A DNA stretch of 64,000 nt, from NCBI GenBank assembly GCA_965223955.1, contig OZ245029.1, positions 1,984,001 to 2,048,000 on the forward strand. Direction: 5' to 3'. Under the pieces are notes generated by a model. The model saw nothing but the letters and a program-made list of their open reading frames with translations. It did not search any database and had not been told where the DNA came from. The translations under genes and the position numbers were made by a program. Source of the stretch: Bin75 sp965223955. Lineage in GTDB: Bacteria > Nitrospirota > Nitrospiria > Nitrospirales > UBA8639. This document shows positions 1 to 9,843 of this stretch, piece by piece (within the stretch, counting starts at the first letter, position 1; each line of letters starts with the position of its first letter).

Positions 1-563
1 GACTTCAACCTGCCTGTGTCGCCAGCACGGCAGACAGGTCACTCTCCTCTTTACGACTCCTGGACGAGGAAGGTTTTGAACGACACCGACTAAGTCTTAT
101 CGTCTGAACCTTCTGAGTGCGTTGCCGACCTGATCATCCGGGAAACGATGGACGTCACGTAGCCACAAGCCTGTTTCCCGTCACGGGCCCCCCCCTTAAA
201 TTTATAATTGAATATTAAGCAAGAGTGTTTTGTATGGTATTCTATATCTATATATTGTATATTCCTATCGGTGGACACCCTATAAGATGTGCTAAATGTA
301 ATCATGTAAGTTTGCCTATCACCAACGTGATCCAGCAGGTGTGAACGTGTTGTCCCGTCATTTGCAGAACAGTTGGTCCCCACTTCCCTTCCTGATCCAC
401 CAGCGCGAGGCCTTCTCCGGTTGTGTGTTTGCCAAGCCCCTCTTCGAACCATCTCGTACGGACGCGGTTCAGCCAACCGCTGTTTGAGAGGAGGACGACA
501 CCCCAAGGGGAGCGCCTTTTGTATAATGTTACTAGGCCCTACTCAAGAAGCCGTTCACTAAAG
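1..563. other. Intergenic region upstream of first surface-protein gene
   Basis: I see no convincing gene. Two plus-strand frames are open from the window edge (to a TAA at about 91-93 and a TGA at 105-107), so the tail of an upstream gene could end here, but neither is recognisable. Positions about 190-300 are strikingly AT-rich compared with the rest and may hold the promoter region of the next gene. A TATAAT hexamer lies at 522-527, 37 bases before the chosen start at 564, but no good -35 box sits at the right distance. Confidence 0.35.
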
Positions 564-3038
564 ATGATGATGACATTCACCCGGAAACGAAGCCTGTCCC
601 TCGGATCCCGCTATCGGTGTCTCCTGACCTTCGCCGTTCTGCTGCCGGCGCTTTTGTCCGGTGTCGCGGCAGCACAGACCACGACGGACATCTTCGACTG
701 GGGCGGAACCGTGGAGGTGGAAGTGGAGGTGGATGGGATCTGGAAGAGTCAGACTCCGCTGACGCTCAAAGAGGGCGAGACCAAGCGTTATCGTTTGAGA
801 CTGACGAAGCGACTGCCGGCGGGTGAGGCGGGGTGGTGGGTCAGGATACGCGTCGACGGCGCGGTGCGCGTCAGTGGTTCCTACGACCCGGACGACCCGG
901 ACAACGGGAACCCCAACAGGGACAAGTGGGGCATCAGTTGGGTGCCGTCGGTCGGCTGGCAGTTCGACCCGGGTGACTGGACAGGCATGAATGAAGAGAG
1001 CGATTGGCGAGGGGTCAGGATAACGGCACACAAGAATCTGGACATGCCGGTGACCATCACCCACGACGTGTTGGATAAACAGTCCGAGTGCCCTCCGTAC
1101 TTACACCCCCCGAACCTGCCGAGTGTGAGCATCAGCTCCGATAACAACGGCGGCAATAACAATAATAATAATGGCAATGATGGAAACAACGGCAACGACG
1201 GGAATAATGGCAATGACGGGAACAACGGCAATGACGGGAACAACGGCAATGATGGGAACGACGGCAATGACGGGAACGACGGCAATGACGGGAACAATGG
1301 CAATGATGGCAATAGCGAGAACGGTGGCAACAATCTTGTCGACGGTAACACCGGTAACGGTGGGACTCCTGGCACCCCTGACGGTCCCAACAGCGGTGGA
1401 CAGGGGAACGGACAACCCCGCCAGTTGTCGCCGGATGCGACACTGCGCGACCTTGTCCTGAGCCACGGCACGACCGTGGTGCCGCTGAAGCCGGGTTTCA
1501 TGCCGGAAACGGAGATGTATGCGGCGACGGTTGGCGTCACCGTGACTCAGGTCACAGTCGTACCGACGCCGACCCATCCTCAGGCGCAGGTAACCTACCT
1601 GGACCAAAACAACCGCGTGCTCACGGACGCAAGCGACAGGGACAACGGGTTCCAGGTCGACGTGGCTGCGGGAGATACCGTGATCAAGGTCAAAGTGACG
1701 GCGGAAGACGGCAGCACGATGAAAACGTACACGGTGACGGTGACGCGGCCTCCGTCATCGGACGCGACCTTGCGCGACCTCGTCCTGAGTCACGGCACAA
1801 ACGTGGTGCCGTTGACACCGGGGTTTACGCCGGAGACGAAAGCGTACACGGCAAACGTTCCCAGCGACGCGACCCAGGTCACGGTCACGCCGACGCCGAA
1901 TCATGCTGGCGCGCAAATCATGTACCTGGATGGTGACGACCGGATGCTGACGGACGCGAACGACGGAGAGGACGGGTTCCAGGTCGACGTGGCCCCTGGG
2001 GATACCGTGATCGCGGTCAAAGTCACGGCGGAAGACGGCACGATCGAAACGTACATGGTGACGGTGACGCGGCTGCCGTCGTCGGACGCGACGTTACGCG
2101 ACCTTGTCGTGAGCCACGGCACGAACGTGGTACGGCTTTCGCCACGGTTCAGACCCGGGACAATGATGTACCGGGCTGAGGTCGACAGCACCGTGACTCA
2201 AGTCACGGTGACACCGATGCCGAACCATGCCGGCGCGCAAGTCATGTACTTGGATGGGGGCGACCTGATGCTGACGGACGCGAACAACACCGAGCGCGGG
2301 TTCCAGGTCGAATTGCCCGTCGTGGACGACAACGTGATCAAGGTCAAGGTGACGGCGGAAGACGGCGGTACGATGAAGACGTACACGGTGACCGTGACGC
2401 GGGTGGTGGGGCTGACGCGGAACCGTGAGGGCGTTGGGCATGAGTGGCTCGCGCGGTTCGCGCGCACGGTGGGGACCCAGGTCGTGAACGTGGTCGGTGA
2501 GCGTTTTGTGGCCCCGCGCCGGCCGGGCCTGGCGGGCCAGGTGGCTGGCCACGACCTCAGCCGGCTGGTCCGGGCTTCGGTGCAGCCGGACGATGAGCCT
2601 GAGGCACGGGTCCGTCCCGGGGCCGGTTTGGCCGAGTACGCGCCCGGGCGTTCCGACTCGCGGATCCTGACTGGCCGCGATTTCCTGAGCGGCACGGCCT
2701 TCACGCTCACCATGGGCCAGGAAGACGGTCTCTCTGCCGCGCTCTGGGGCCGGGGGGCGATCATGCGCTTCGACGGGCGGGACGGTGATCTCTTGCTCGA
2801 CGGCGAGGTCTCGACCGGCATGCTCGGAGTCGATTACAAGCGCGGCGCCGTGACCGGCGGCCTGCTGGTGGGGCTCAACCGCGGTGAAGGCGATTATCAG
2901 TCGCCGACGGGCGACGGTGAACTCGATTCCTTGCTCGTCGGGGTGTACCCCTATGCCCGGCGTCGAGATCAGCGAGCGGATCTCGGCCTGGGGCCTGTTC
3001 GGGCACGGCCGGGGCAACGTGACCCTCACCCCGGATAA
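564..3038 (+). CDS. Autotransporter-like surface protein, passenger part (barrel frameshifted)
   Basis: Predicted cell-surface protein. The ATG at 564 is chosen because it starts a clear signal peptide (Arg/Lys-rich start, hydrophobic core, AAA-Q cleavage region near residue 36), whereas the longer frame from 423 would bury it. After a beta-rich N-terminal part comes a low-complexity linker of GNDGNN/GNDGND repeats (about residues 193-255). Three cadherin-like beta-sandwich repeats follow, each opening with DATLRDLV (near residues 290, 399 and 508). The start of a C-terminal beta-barrel follows. The frame runs out of coherent barrel sequence near 2960 and stops at 3038, while the barrel resumes in another frame (next entry). 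A paralogue of the barrel lies at 22.3-24.3 kb. Surface location is inferred from the architecture; the ligand or function is unknown. Confidence 0.75.
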   Translation: MMMTFTRKRSLSLGSRYRCLLTFAVLLPALLSGVAAAQTTTDIFDWGGTVEVEVEVDGIWKSQTPLTLKEGETKRYRLRLTKRLPAGEAGWWVRIRVDGAVRVSGSYDPDDPDNGNPNRDKWGISWVPSVGWQFDPGDWTGMNEESDWRGVRITAHKNLDMPVTITHDVLDKQSECPPYLHPPNLPSVSISSDNNGGNNNNNNGNDGNNGNDGNNGNDGNNGNDGNNGNDGNDGNDGNDGNDGNNGNDGNSENGGNNLVDGNTGNGGTPGTPDGPNSGGQGNGQPRQLSPDATLRDLVLSHGTTVVPLKPGFMPETEMYAATVGVTVTQVTVVPTPTHPQAQVTYLDQNNRVLTDASDRDNGFQVDVAAGDTVIKVKVTAEDGSTMKTYTVTVTRPPSSDATLRDLVLSHGTNVVPLTPGFTPETKAYTANVPSDATQVTVTPTPNHAGAQIMYLDGDDRMLTDANDGEDGFQVDVAPGDTVIAVKVTAEDGTIETYMVTVTRLPSSDATLRDLVVSHGTNVVRLSPRFRPGTMMYRAEVDSTVTQVTVTPMPNHAGAQVMYLDGGDLMLTDANNTERGFQVELPVVDDNVIKVKVTAEDGGTMKTYTVTVTRVVGLTRNREGVGHEWLARFARTVGTQVVNVVGERFVAPRRPGLAGQVAGHDLSRLVRASVQPDDEPEARVRPGAGLAEYAPGRSDSRILTGRDFLSGTAFTLTMGQEDGLSAALWGRGAIMRFDGRDGDLLLDGEVSTGMLGVDYKRGAVTGGLLVGLNRGEGDYQSPTGDGELDSLLVGVYPYARRRDQRADLGLGPVRARPGQRDPHPG

Positions 3039-3831
3039 CCAAGCCCCCATCTCCACGGATATTGGCCTGCACATGGGCGCCCTCGGCGTCGAGGGGATGC
3101 TTTCCGACGGCTCGGGACCGACCGGGCTCGACTTGACCGTGAAGTCCGACGCCATGTGGGTCAAGATCGAGTCTGACGAGGCCGTGGGGCTGGACAGCAC
3201 CCACGCCAAGGTGAGCCGCCTTCGGTTGATGCTCGAAGGTGTACGGGTGTTCGAGGTGGCTCCCGGTGCGACGCTCACGCCTTCGGGCCAGATCGGCCTG
3301 CGGCACGATGAGGGCGACGCGGAAACCGGGTTCGGTCTCGACATGAGCGCCGGCATCCGTTATGCCGCCGGCCGGCTCACCATCGAGGGGACCGTGCGAA
3401 CCCTCGTGGCGCACGAAGACAGCGCCTATGAAGAATGGGGCGCGAGCGGCGCCATCCGCATGACGCCGGACGCCTTGGGGCGCGGGCTCTCACTTACCCT
3501 TGCGCCTGCGTGGGGCAACACGGCGAGCAAGGCGGAGCAGCTTTGGGCGGGCCAGGCCCCGACGGGCTTGGCGACAACCGGCTCCACCCTGCCAGGGACA
3601 CGGCTCACTGCCGAGCTCGGCTACGGGATGGTGCCTGTGAACCACCGGGGCATTCTGACACCCTATGCCGGACTCTCGCTCGGAAACGGCAGCAGCCAAT
3701 CCTACCGGACCGGGGCCCGCTGGCAAGTGGCGCCGGAGACAACACTCGCGCTCGAAGCGTCCCACGCCATGGCCGCCCTCAGTCCGGCGCCGGTGAACGC
3801 CGTCATGCTGCACGCGGCGTGGCGCTGGTAG
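2884..3831 (+). pseudogene. C-terminal autotransporter barrel of the same gene, +1 frame
   Basis: This is the rest of the beta-barrel begun in the preceding reading frame; meaningful sequence starts around 2960 (VEISERISAWGLFG), not at the ATG at 2884. Joining the frames needs removal of one base between about 2955 and 2966, after which GVYPYAR runs straight into VEISERIS. The barrel ends with an aromatic residue (AAWRW), typical of outer-membrane proteins. It shares GLxxHEDxxYxEWGASG and LTLAPAWG motifs with the barrel at 22.3-24.3 kb. Either the gene is broken or a sequencing indel split it; the protein is otherwise intact, which favours a recent or artefactual event. The joined gene would be about 1,089 residues. 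Confidence 0.7.
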
Positions 3832-4372
3832 ACCGGCGTACGCCTGATCCCCACCCCTTTCCCACATCTTCCTCATTCCAACCCTCTCCCATTGGGTGCG
3901 GCAGGGATGAGGGGAGTTGTCATTCCGAGCTTTGCGAGGAATCTGCATTTGGTTTTGTCTGTCATCCCTGTCAATGTTCACTCATTCGTTGACAGAATCA
4001 GGGCTGACTATCTTCCCCCTCTTCTGTAGCGGCGCCATCTCATGGCGCTTTCCGTTGGCCGCATCAGAGGCGGCCCTACGAATACCTCTACCTCCCCTCA
4101 CCCCTCCTGATCCTTCGGCTACGCTCAGGACAAGCAAAGGAGGGGAAAGGCGGGGACATGCGTCGAGAATGACAGTGCGTAGGTCGGATTAGCATCGCGT
4201 AATCCGACATCTTCTCACCTCGTCACACAACGAAGTTGTCAGGTTACGCTTCGCTAACCTGACCTACGGGACTTGCAGAGGGAAATCACTTGCTCTTGTG
4301 CTCGCAGCATTCTATTGTAGGAAGAACGTCTGCTGTCTCTGGAATGAGAACATTCGAAAAAGGACTTGGATC
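3832..4372. other. Repeat-rich intergenic region
   Basis: No gene seen. It holds a copy of the TCATTCGTTGACA family (about 3974-3999), a GGCCGC...GCGGCC-like piece (about 4028-4078), half of a palindromic CTCTACC element (4086-4146), and two hairpins of the family GTCGGATTA/TAATCCGAC (4183-4208) and CAGGTTA/TAACCTG (4240-4261). These families recur across the window. Confidence 0.7.
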
Positions 4373-4765
4373 ATGAAACACTTGGCACTGGTCGTCTCTC
4401 TGGCATTCGTTTTTAACGGAATCCTGTTCCTGGATGGCGGGGTGGCCGTCAATGCCGAACCCCAAACTGAATCGATCTGCAATCTGGGCATGGTGAAGGG
4501 AGAGCAGGGCCGCACGTGCGAGGTGCCGATTCCGTCAGGATGCACGGTCGCCAACTTTCCGGGCTATGACGATCCGTGGATCGACGTCTCCAAGGGCGGC
4601 AAGACCAGTTGTGCCATCGATGAGGAAAAAACCGACTGGAAAACCAAGATCGTCGGCTCCTGTGGTCCGTGCGGTACCGATAACTGTTCGGCCCGGTTCA
4701 GCGTGATGTTTACGTGCGGCGACAGCCCCATGACGACCCAACCGAGAAAAGTCTATAAGGATTAG
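4373..4765 (+). CDS. Small secreted Cys-rich protein, unknown
   Basis: I do not recognise the family. The ATG at 4373 is preceded by an AGGA-type ribosome site and opens a signal peptide (MKHLALVV, hydrophobic to about residue 20, VNA-EP cleavage region near 27), so I prefer it to the longer frame from 4298. The mature part has about 100 residues and eight cysteines, including a CGPCGTDNC cluster, which suggests a disulfide-stabilised periplasmic or extracellular protein. It is alone between repeat-rich spacers, so context says nothing about its role. Confidence 0.7.
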   Translation: MKHLALVVSLAFVFNGILFLDGGVAVNAEPQTESICNLGMVKGEQGRTCEVPIPSGCTVANFPGYDDPWIDVSKGGKTSCAIDEEKTDWKTKIVGSCGPCGTDNCSARFSVMFTCGDSPMTTQPRKVYKD

Positions 4766-4784
4766 GCGGGAAGCGCCATAAGGC

Positions 4785-4822
4785 CTCTACCTCCCCTAGC
4801 CCCTCCTTACAAAGGAGGGGAA
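4785..4822. repeat. Half copy of CTCTACC palindromic element
   Basis: Starts CTCTACCTCCCC and includes the CCCCTCCTT/AAGGAGGGG hairpin arm. It is followed by a stretch of the family CTTCGACAGGCTCAGGACAGG (to about 4880). Both recur between many genes in this window. Confidence 0.7.
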
Positions 4823-4922
4823 AAAGCAGATCCTTTCCTTCGACAGGCTCAGGACAGGCACTTCGTTCAGGATGACCACGTTGGTGTATTGCTCTGGATG
4901 ACAAAAGCGAGGGGTCTCTTTC

Positions 4923-5906
4923 GTGTCGTCAACCACCCAGCTTCTTAAACAGGCCGCCCTTGAGCAGGGGTTTCACGCGGTGGGTATTGCCCGTGTCCCT
5001 GCGTCTCAGCCGGATCAGGGCTCCTCTTCGGCGAGTCGTCCCCATACAAACCTTTTCGATCGCCTGCGGCATTGGTTGGCCCAAGGCTATCACGGCACGA
5101 TGGCGTGGATGGAACGAACTCCCGAACGGCGTGCCGATCCTGCACAGGTGTTGCCGAACTGCCGTTCAATTCTTGCCGTCGGCCTCAATTACTGGACCGA
5201 CGTTCATCCGGATGAGCGGCGGGGTAACGGGCGGATCGCCCGGTATGCCTGGGGTGAGGATTATCATCGCGTGTTCAAGACAAAACTCAAGGCCCTCGAA
5301 CGGGCACTCAAGGCTCTTGAGCCGGATTGTCACACGCGCCATTACGTGGACACGGGTCCGGTGATGGAGAAATTCTGGGCGCAGCAGGCCGGCTTGGGGT
5401 GGATCGGCAAACATTCCAACCTCGTCTCCCCTGCCTTCGGATCGTGGCTGCTGCTGGGAGAAATTTTAACCACCGCGGAGTTGGAGCCTGATGAACCCGG
5501 GGCCGACCTGTGCGGGACGTGCACGCTGTGCATTCGCGCCTGTCCGACCGGAGCCATTGTCGATCCCTACGTGGTCGATGCCACGAAATGTTTTTCCTAT
5601 GTCACGATCGAATACCGCGGAGACCGGCCTTCGCTGGACCGGGACCTCCAAACCCGCATGGGCAACCGCATCTTCGGCTGCGATGATTGTTTGGACGCAT
5701 GCCCGTATAATGCCTTCGCTCCGGCTACGGACGCGCCGGCCGTCCATCCTACCGAGCTGACGCAGGGCCCGAATTTGTCCCGGCTTTCGGCCTTGAGCGA
5801 GGAGGAATTTTCCCGAACCTTCGCCCGCTCCCCTATCCGGCGCGCGAAGTTTTCAGGGTTCCAGCGCAACGTCGCCATTGCCCTGGCGAATGAACCCCGG
5901 TCTTGA
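4923..5906 (+). CDS. queG: Epoxyqueuosine reductase QueG
   Basis: Catalyses the last step of queuosine synthesis, reducing epoxyqueuosine in the wobble position of tRNA with a cobalamin cofactor and two [4Fe-4S] clusters in the cytoplasm. The 327-residue product has the expected size and the two ferredoxin-like motifs CGTCTLCIRACPTGA and GCDDCLDACPYN in the C-terminal half. The GTG at 4923 follows a GAGGGG site about 6 bases upstream and gives the usual N-terminus (TTQLLKQAALEQGF). It converges on mutS2, 13 bases between the stops. Family assignment is secure. Confidence 0.95.
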   Translation: MSSTTQLLKQAALEQGFHAVGIARVPASQPDQGSSSASRPHTNLFDRLRHWLAQGYHGTMAWMERTPERRADPAQVLPNCRSILAVGLNYWTDVHPDERRGNGRIARYAWGEDYHRVFKTKLKALERALKALEPDCHTRHYVDTGPVMEKFWAQQAGLGWIGKHSNLVSPAFGSWLLLGEILTTAELEPDEPGADLCGTCTLCIRACPTGAIVDPYVVDATKCFSYVTIEYRGDRPSLDRDLQTRMGNRIFGCDDCLDACPYNAFAPATDAPAVHPTELTQGPNLSRLSALSEEEFSRTFARSPIRRAKFSGFQRNVAIALANEPRS

Positions 5907-5919
5907 ACGTCATCACGAA

Positions 5920-8340
5920 CTACGTCAACTCCGCCATCGTCACGCCGTCGCCGCCTTCCTCTTTCGCTCCCGGTCGAAACGCCGTCACGTAGGCCGACTG
6001 CGCCAGAAATTGTCGAATCGCGACCTTGAGCTTTCCTGTCCCATGCCCATGAATGATCCGGACGGATTTGGCGTTGCTCAGCAGGGCCTGATCCAACTGA
6101 GCCGTCAGTTGTTCAAGCGCTTCTTCCGCGGTTTGCCCCCTCAGATCAATGCCGGCAAAACCCGACGACGTCGAGCCCGATGGCGCATTCTCGTTAGACA
6201 AGAGCCGTCCCGGTTTCGATGAACGTGGTGCGGGTTGTGCCGGACGCGAGACCGCAGCCGGTATCCCCTCCCCTTTTCCGAGCCCCACGAGTCGGTCTAC
6301 GTGCACGGACATCTCGGATTCCCCCACCTGCACACGCACGGATTTCTTGCCTTGGGGCTTTTCCAGCAACCGCCCCAACGTGTCCAGGTTGGCGATTTCC
6401 ACAATATCGCCTTCCTCGAGCGATTCGACCGACACGGTTTCGAGCGATGCCCTGGTGTGCTGGCTGACGGAATCCTCGACACGTTGTAACTGGTGTTGCG
6501 CTTCCTGCGCGTGCGTCCATGTCCGTTGCCGGTGCAACGACTCGGTGATCCGGCGAATCTCCGCACGGGCCGCCGCCAGTTCCTCGCGAAACTTCTTTTT
6601 CATTTTCTTGATTTCTTCGCGTTCGACCGAGCGCAATCGTTCGGTAATCGCATGGGCCTCCGTCGCGTCACGGTCAGCACTCTCGCGTTGGGTCCGGGCT
6701 TCTTCCCGTTCTTCCTTCAACTCCTGATGCGTGTGTTGCAGGTCCGCGAAGATATGATCGAGTTGGCGATCTTCCTGATGGACCAAGCTCAGGGCATGGT
6801 CGAGAATCGACGGGTCCATCCCCAACCGACCGGCGATATCGAGCGCGGAGGACCCGCCGGGAATTCCGGTGATGAACCGGTACGTCGGGGCCAGCGTGTT
6901 CACGTCGAATTCAAGGCTCGCGTTCAGAAACCCCGGGGTCGACAGGGCCAGGGTTTTCAATGAATTGTAATGCGTGGTCACGACAACCTTGAGATTGAGT
7001 TCGGCAAACCGGCGAAGCAGCGCTTCAGCCAGGGCCGCGCCCTCGGCGGGGTCCGTCGAACTGATGACTTCGTCCAGGAGCACCAGCGTGTGCGGAGACC
7101 CGCCGGTACGGTGCTCGATATTCTTGAGCAGGCCGATCAGTTTTCTGATATGCGCGGAAAAACTGGACAGGTCCTTGGTCAAATCCTGCGCATCGCCGAT
7201 GTCCGCGAAGGTGTCTTCGAAAAACGCCATTTCCGACCCGTCCCTGCAAGGCAGATGGAGTCCGCCCCGCACCATCAGACTACAGAGGCCCAACAACTTC
7301 AGCAGCACGGTTTTTCCGCCGGTATTGGGGCCGGAAATCACCAGCACGGCGAAATCTTTTTCAAACATGACGTCATTGGGCACCACCTGCTCTTTGGACA
7401 GCGGCAACAAGGGATGCCGCGCGTTCCACAGACGAACGTGCCCGTCCGTATTGAGACCGACCGGCGTGCCGTCCATGCGGGCGCTCAGGCGCGCCTTGGC
7501 TCCGATACCGTCCAGGGTGGTCAGGACGTGCAGCAGGCTCCGCAGGTCTTGCAGGCGCTCCACGACCCGGTCCGTGAGCTCTTGCAGAATCCTGTTGATT
7601 TCACGGGTGACTTGAAGCTCGGCGACTTTGATCTCGTTGTTCAGGTCGATGAGTTCACGGGGTTCCAGAAACACCGTGGCGCCGCTGGCCGACATATCAT
7701 GTACGATCCCGGGAAGGTCGTGCTGGCGCTCGGCTTTGATCGGCAGGACGTACCGGTTCTCCCGTTGGGCATAGTACGGTTCCTGCAACAATTCCCGGTA
7801 GCGTGAAGACGCCACCATGTTCTCCACGCGCCGGCGTATGCGTTGCTTCAACCCCTGAGCCAGACGAAGCGCGTCGTGCAGGGCCGGTGAGGCCTGGCCC
7901 AGCATTTCTCCTTCCGCGCTCACGCAACGATCGATCTCTTCTCGCAGTTCGGAAAGATCCGGCAGGGACGCATAATAGGAAAACAGGGCGGGGGCGGTCT
8001 GTTGATTCACCACGAGACAGCGTCTGACCGACCCGGCCACGTGGATCATGACGGAGAGAGCTCTCAAGGTGTGGAGGTCCAGGACCCCGCCCTTTTCCGC
8101 CTTCTGCAAGGCTTGTGACGAGTCCTCGAATTGCACGGCAGGGAACGACACGGGGGCATAGTGCAGTTCCAGCATGTCCGTGGTTTCCTGCATGCGACGC
8201 TGCGCGAGTTCGAGCGTATCCTCCAACGGCAACCGCCGGCACAACTCGGCTCCCAACGCAGAATGCGCCTGTGCGGCCAACACCTCCAGCACCTGCGGCC
8301 ATTCAAGGACTTGTTGCGTTTCTGAACTGTGGTCTGACAC
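5920..8340 (-). CDS. mutS2: MutS2 family DNA/ribosome-associated ATPase
   Basis: MutS-related ATPase without the mismatch-recognition domain. Family members act on branched DNA (anti-recombination) and, in Bacillus, on collided ribosomes. The 806-residue product shows the clamp/core region, a Walker A motif SGPNTGGKT near residue 335, a VLLDEV Walker B, a coiled-coil of charged residues (about 510-620), and a C-terminal Smr nuclease-like domain (about 730-806) with IDLRG and HGHGTGKL. Full length for the family. The start is a GTG with a weak ribosome site. It stands alone, convergent with queG. Confidence 0.93.
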   Translation of the reverse strand: MSDHSSETQQVLEWPQVLEVLAAQAHSALGAELCRRLPLEDTLELAQRRMQETTDMLELHYAPVSFPAVQFEDSSQALQKAEKGGVLDLHTLRALSVMIHVAGSVRRCLVVNQQTAPALFSYYASLPDLSELREEIDRCVSAEGEMLGQASPALHDALRLAQGLKQRIRRRVENMVASSRYRELLQEPYYAQRENRYVLPIKAERQHDLPGIVHDMSASGATVFLEPRELIDLNNEIKVAELQVTREINRILQELTDRVVERLQDLRSLLHVLTTLDGIGAKARLSARMDGTPVGLNTDGHVRLWNARHPLLPLSKEQVVPNDVMFEKDFAVLVISGPNTGGKTVLLKLLGLCSLMVRGGLHLPCRDGSEMAFFEDTFADIGDAQDLTKDLSSFSAHIRKLIGLLKNIEHRTGGSPHTLVLLDEVISSTDPAEGAALAEALLRRFAELNLKVVVTTHYNSLKTLALSTPGFLNASLEFDVNTLAPTYRFITGIPGGSSALDIAGRLGMDPSILDHALSLVHQEDRQLDHIFADLQHTHQELKEEREEARTQRESADRDATEAHAITERLRSVEREEIKKMKKKFREELAAARAEIRRITESLHRQRTWTHAQEAQHQLQRVEDSVSQHTRASLETVSVESLEEGDIVEIANLDTLGRLLEKPQGKKSVRVQVGESEMSVHVDRLVGLGKGEGIPAAVSRPAQPAPRSSKPGRLLSNENAPSGSTSSGFAGIDLRGQTAEEALEQLTAQLDQALLSNAKSVRIIHGHGTGKLKVAIRQFLAQSAYVTAFRPGAKEEGGDGVTMAELT

Positions 8341-8441
8341 GAGGATGATGGATGCGGTTTAGATTGCCCTTACTTACCTTCAGTAGGTTTTCTAGACCAG
8401 ACAAGAAGTACAACTCTTTTTCCAGGACAGGCGCATGAGGC

Positions 8442-9371
8442 TTACAGATCTTCCGACTCAAAATAGTCTTCGTCGATCCGTTTGACTTTGTACTGCATCT
8501 TCAGGCGGACACCGATATTATGCTCGACCATGAGACGCGCGAGTTCTTCTCCGTCGATCAGGACGATGCGCTTCGGACTTTTCTCCACATAGGCTTTGGC
8601 GGCCTTCGTAAAGCCGGCTGTGGTGACGAACACGCCTTTGGTTGTACCCGCGGCATCGATTGCCCCGGCAAAATTGCGCAGGTCGCCTTCACCCACGATG
8701 TTGCCAGCAGCGTATCTCTTGGCCTGAAGATACACCTCATCCAGGCCGAGCGCATCTTCCCTGATTTTTCCGTCAATCCCGCCATCGCCCGAACGCCCGG
8801 TCACCTTCCCCATCGCAGCATCCCCCTTGCCATAACCCATGGCACGTAGGAGGTCTACCACCACCCGTTCGAGAAACGCAGGCTCTGCCTTTCGGATCCG
8901 TTCCAGTACCTCTGCCTCCAACTCATTGCGCAATTCCTCGGCAGCGCGTTCCAGTGCTTCCTCCGGCGTGACTGATCTATCCTCTGACGGAGCAAGTGCG
9001 GCTTTACCGCTTGCTGACAGAGTACTTTTTCCAGTCAGCCACTCGACATAAACCGGATAACGACGCAGGATTTTGCGATCTATCCGCGTGGGAGCTTGAG
9101 CCAACAGATGTTCGCCTTTAGCCGTCAGCCGATAGACACCACGCCGAACCTTTTCCACCAGCCCGGCGTGGCTCACCTCAGCCACCGCCCAAGCGACCCG
9201 GTTCACAAATACCGTCTGGCTGCCGCTGGGAAGTAATTCTCGTACGTCTTCTGGTGTCAACCCTTCTACGGTGGCGACACGGTCACGCACCTCGGAGATC
9301 GGTGTTTCCGCACCACCGATCAGCGCCTTGAGGACCGGAAGCATAAGCGACTGAAAATCAGGGATAGGCAT
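8442..9371 (-). CDS. mrr: Mrr-type restriction endonuclease
   Basis: Predicted type IV restriction enzyme that cleaves modified foreign DNA. The N-terminal about 110 residues form a winged-helix Mrr_N domain; the C-terminal half is the PD-(D/E)xK nuclease, with GDGGIDG near residue 200 and the LQAKRY lysine motif about 20 residues later, then FVTTAGFTK. Length (309 aa) fits the family. An AAGGAG site lies about 10 bases before the ATG. It lies next to an AbiE toxin-antitoxin pair, suggesting a small defence cluster. Which modification it recognises cannot be read from sequence. Confidence 0.9.
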   Translation of the reverse strand: MPIPDFQSLMLPVLKALIGGAETPISEVRDRVATVEGLTPEDVRELLPSGSQTVFVNRVAWAVAEVSHAGLVEKVRRGVYRLTAKGEHLLAQAPTRIDRKILRRYPVYVEWLTGKSTLSASGKAALAPSEDRSVTPEEALERAAEELRNELEAEVLERIRKAEPAFLERVVVDLLRAMGYGKGDAAMGKVTGRSGDGGIDGKIREDALGLDEVYLQAKRYAAGNIVGEGDLRNFAGAIDAAGTTKGVFVTTAGFTKAAKAYVEKSPKRIVLIDGEELARLMVEHNIGVRLKMQYKVKRIDEDYFESEDL

Positions 9372-9600
9372 GGGATATCAGAGCTCCTTCGTTCACAGTT
9401 CTTTTGCAGATCCAAACAAACCCTTTCTATTTCAGTTCATGTAACGTCACCCTAGTCAACCTTCCAGTATCCGTCAATAATGATGGTGACACATGCTGGC
9501 TGATACCGTCGACCAGTGGACTGGTGCGTGTCCGACACCCCACCAAAGACATGGGGCAAGCAAACAAGGAGAATGGGGAAATTGCTATGTTGGAGGAAAG

Positions 9601-9843
9601 CTATAGGATGAGTTTGATCAGTGCGACCGTGAGACCTGATGTCAAGCCGATGATCGACACGGCTGCCGTTAATACAAGGCGGTACATCTCGGCGCGCAAC
9701 TCAGCAATATCGGTTTTGGTAGCGATATTGCCGCCGATGGCGTCACCCACAGTGGCGACCACGGCTTCGGCTTTGGAGTCGTCGAACCCGGCCTCCTTGA
9801 GGGCCTTCACGGCTTTATGTGTGTCGAATGCGAGCGTAGCCAT
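9601..9843 (-). CDS. Small coiled-coil membrane protein (DUF1640-like)
   Basis: An 80-residue protein: an N-terminal helix (FDTHKAVKALKEAGF), a KTDIAELRAEMYRL coiled coil and a C-terminal hydrophobic segment of about 20 residues that is probably a membrane anchor. This layout resembles the CCDC90/DUF1640 family found in many bacteria, function unknown. I chose the ATG at 9843 because upstream codons look non-coding. It lies between mrr and the AbiE genes but its direction and spacing do not prove a shared transcript. Confidence 0.65.
   Translation of the reverse strand: MATLAFDTHKAVKALKEAGFDDSKAEAVVATVGDAIGGNIATKTDIAELRAEMYRLVLTAAVSIIGLTSGLTVALIKLIL

Noticed and set aside
90..506. 138-codon minus-strand frame at the window start
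   Set aside because: Passes through an AT-rich likely promoter region, has no domain and atypical composition.
1101..1607. Long minus-strand frames opposite the Asn/Gly/Asp repeat region
   Set aside because: They are mirror images of a low-complexity repeat; translations are monotonous Pro/Leu/Phe or Val/Ile/Ala strings with no start support, and the plus-strand frame has a signal peptide and domains.
2094..3356. 420-codon minus-strand frame in autotransporter 1
   Set aside because: Rich in Arg, Pro and His as expected for the complement of a GC-rich gene; no recognisable domain.
6970..7806. 278-codon plus-strand frame inside mutS2
   Set aside because: Antisense to the conserved MutS2 ATPase core; no independent support.
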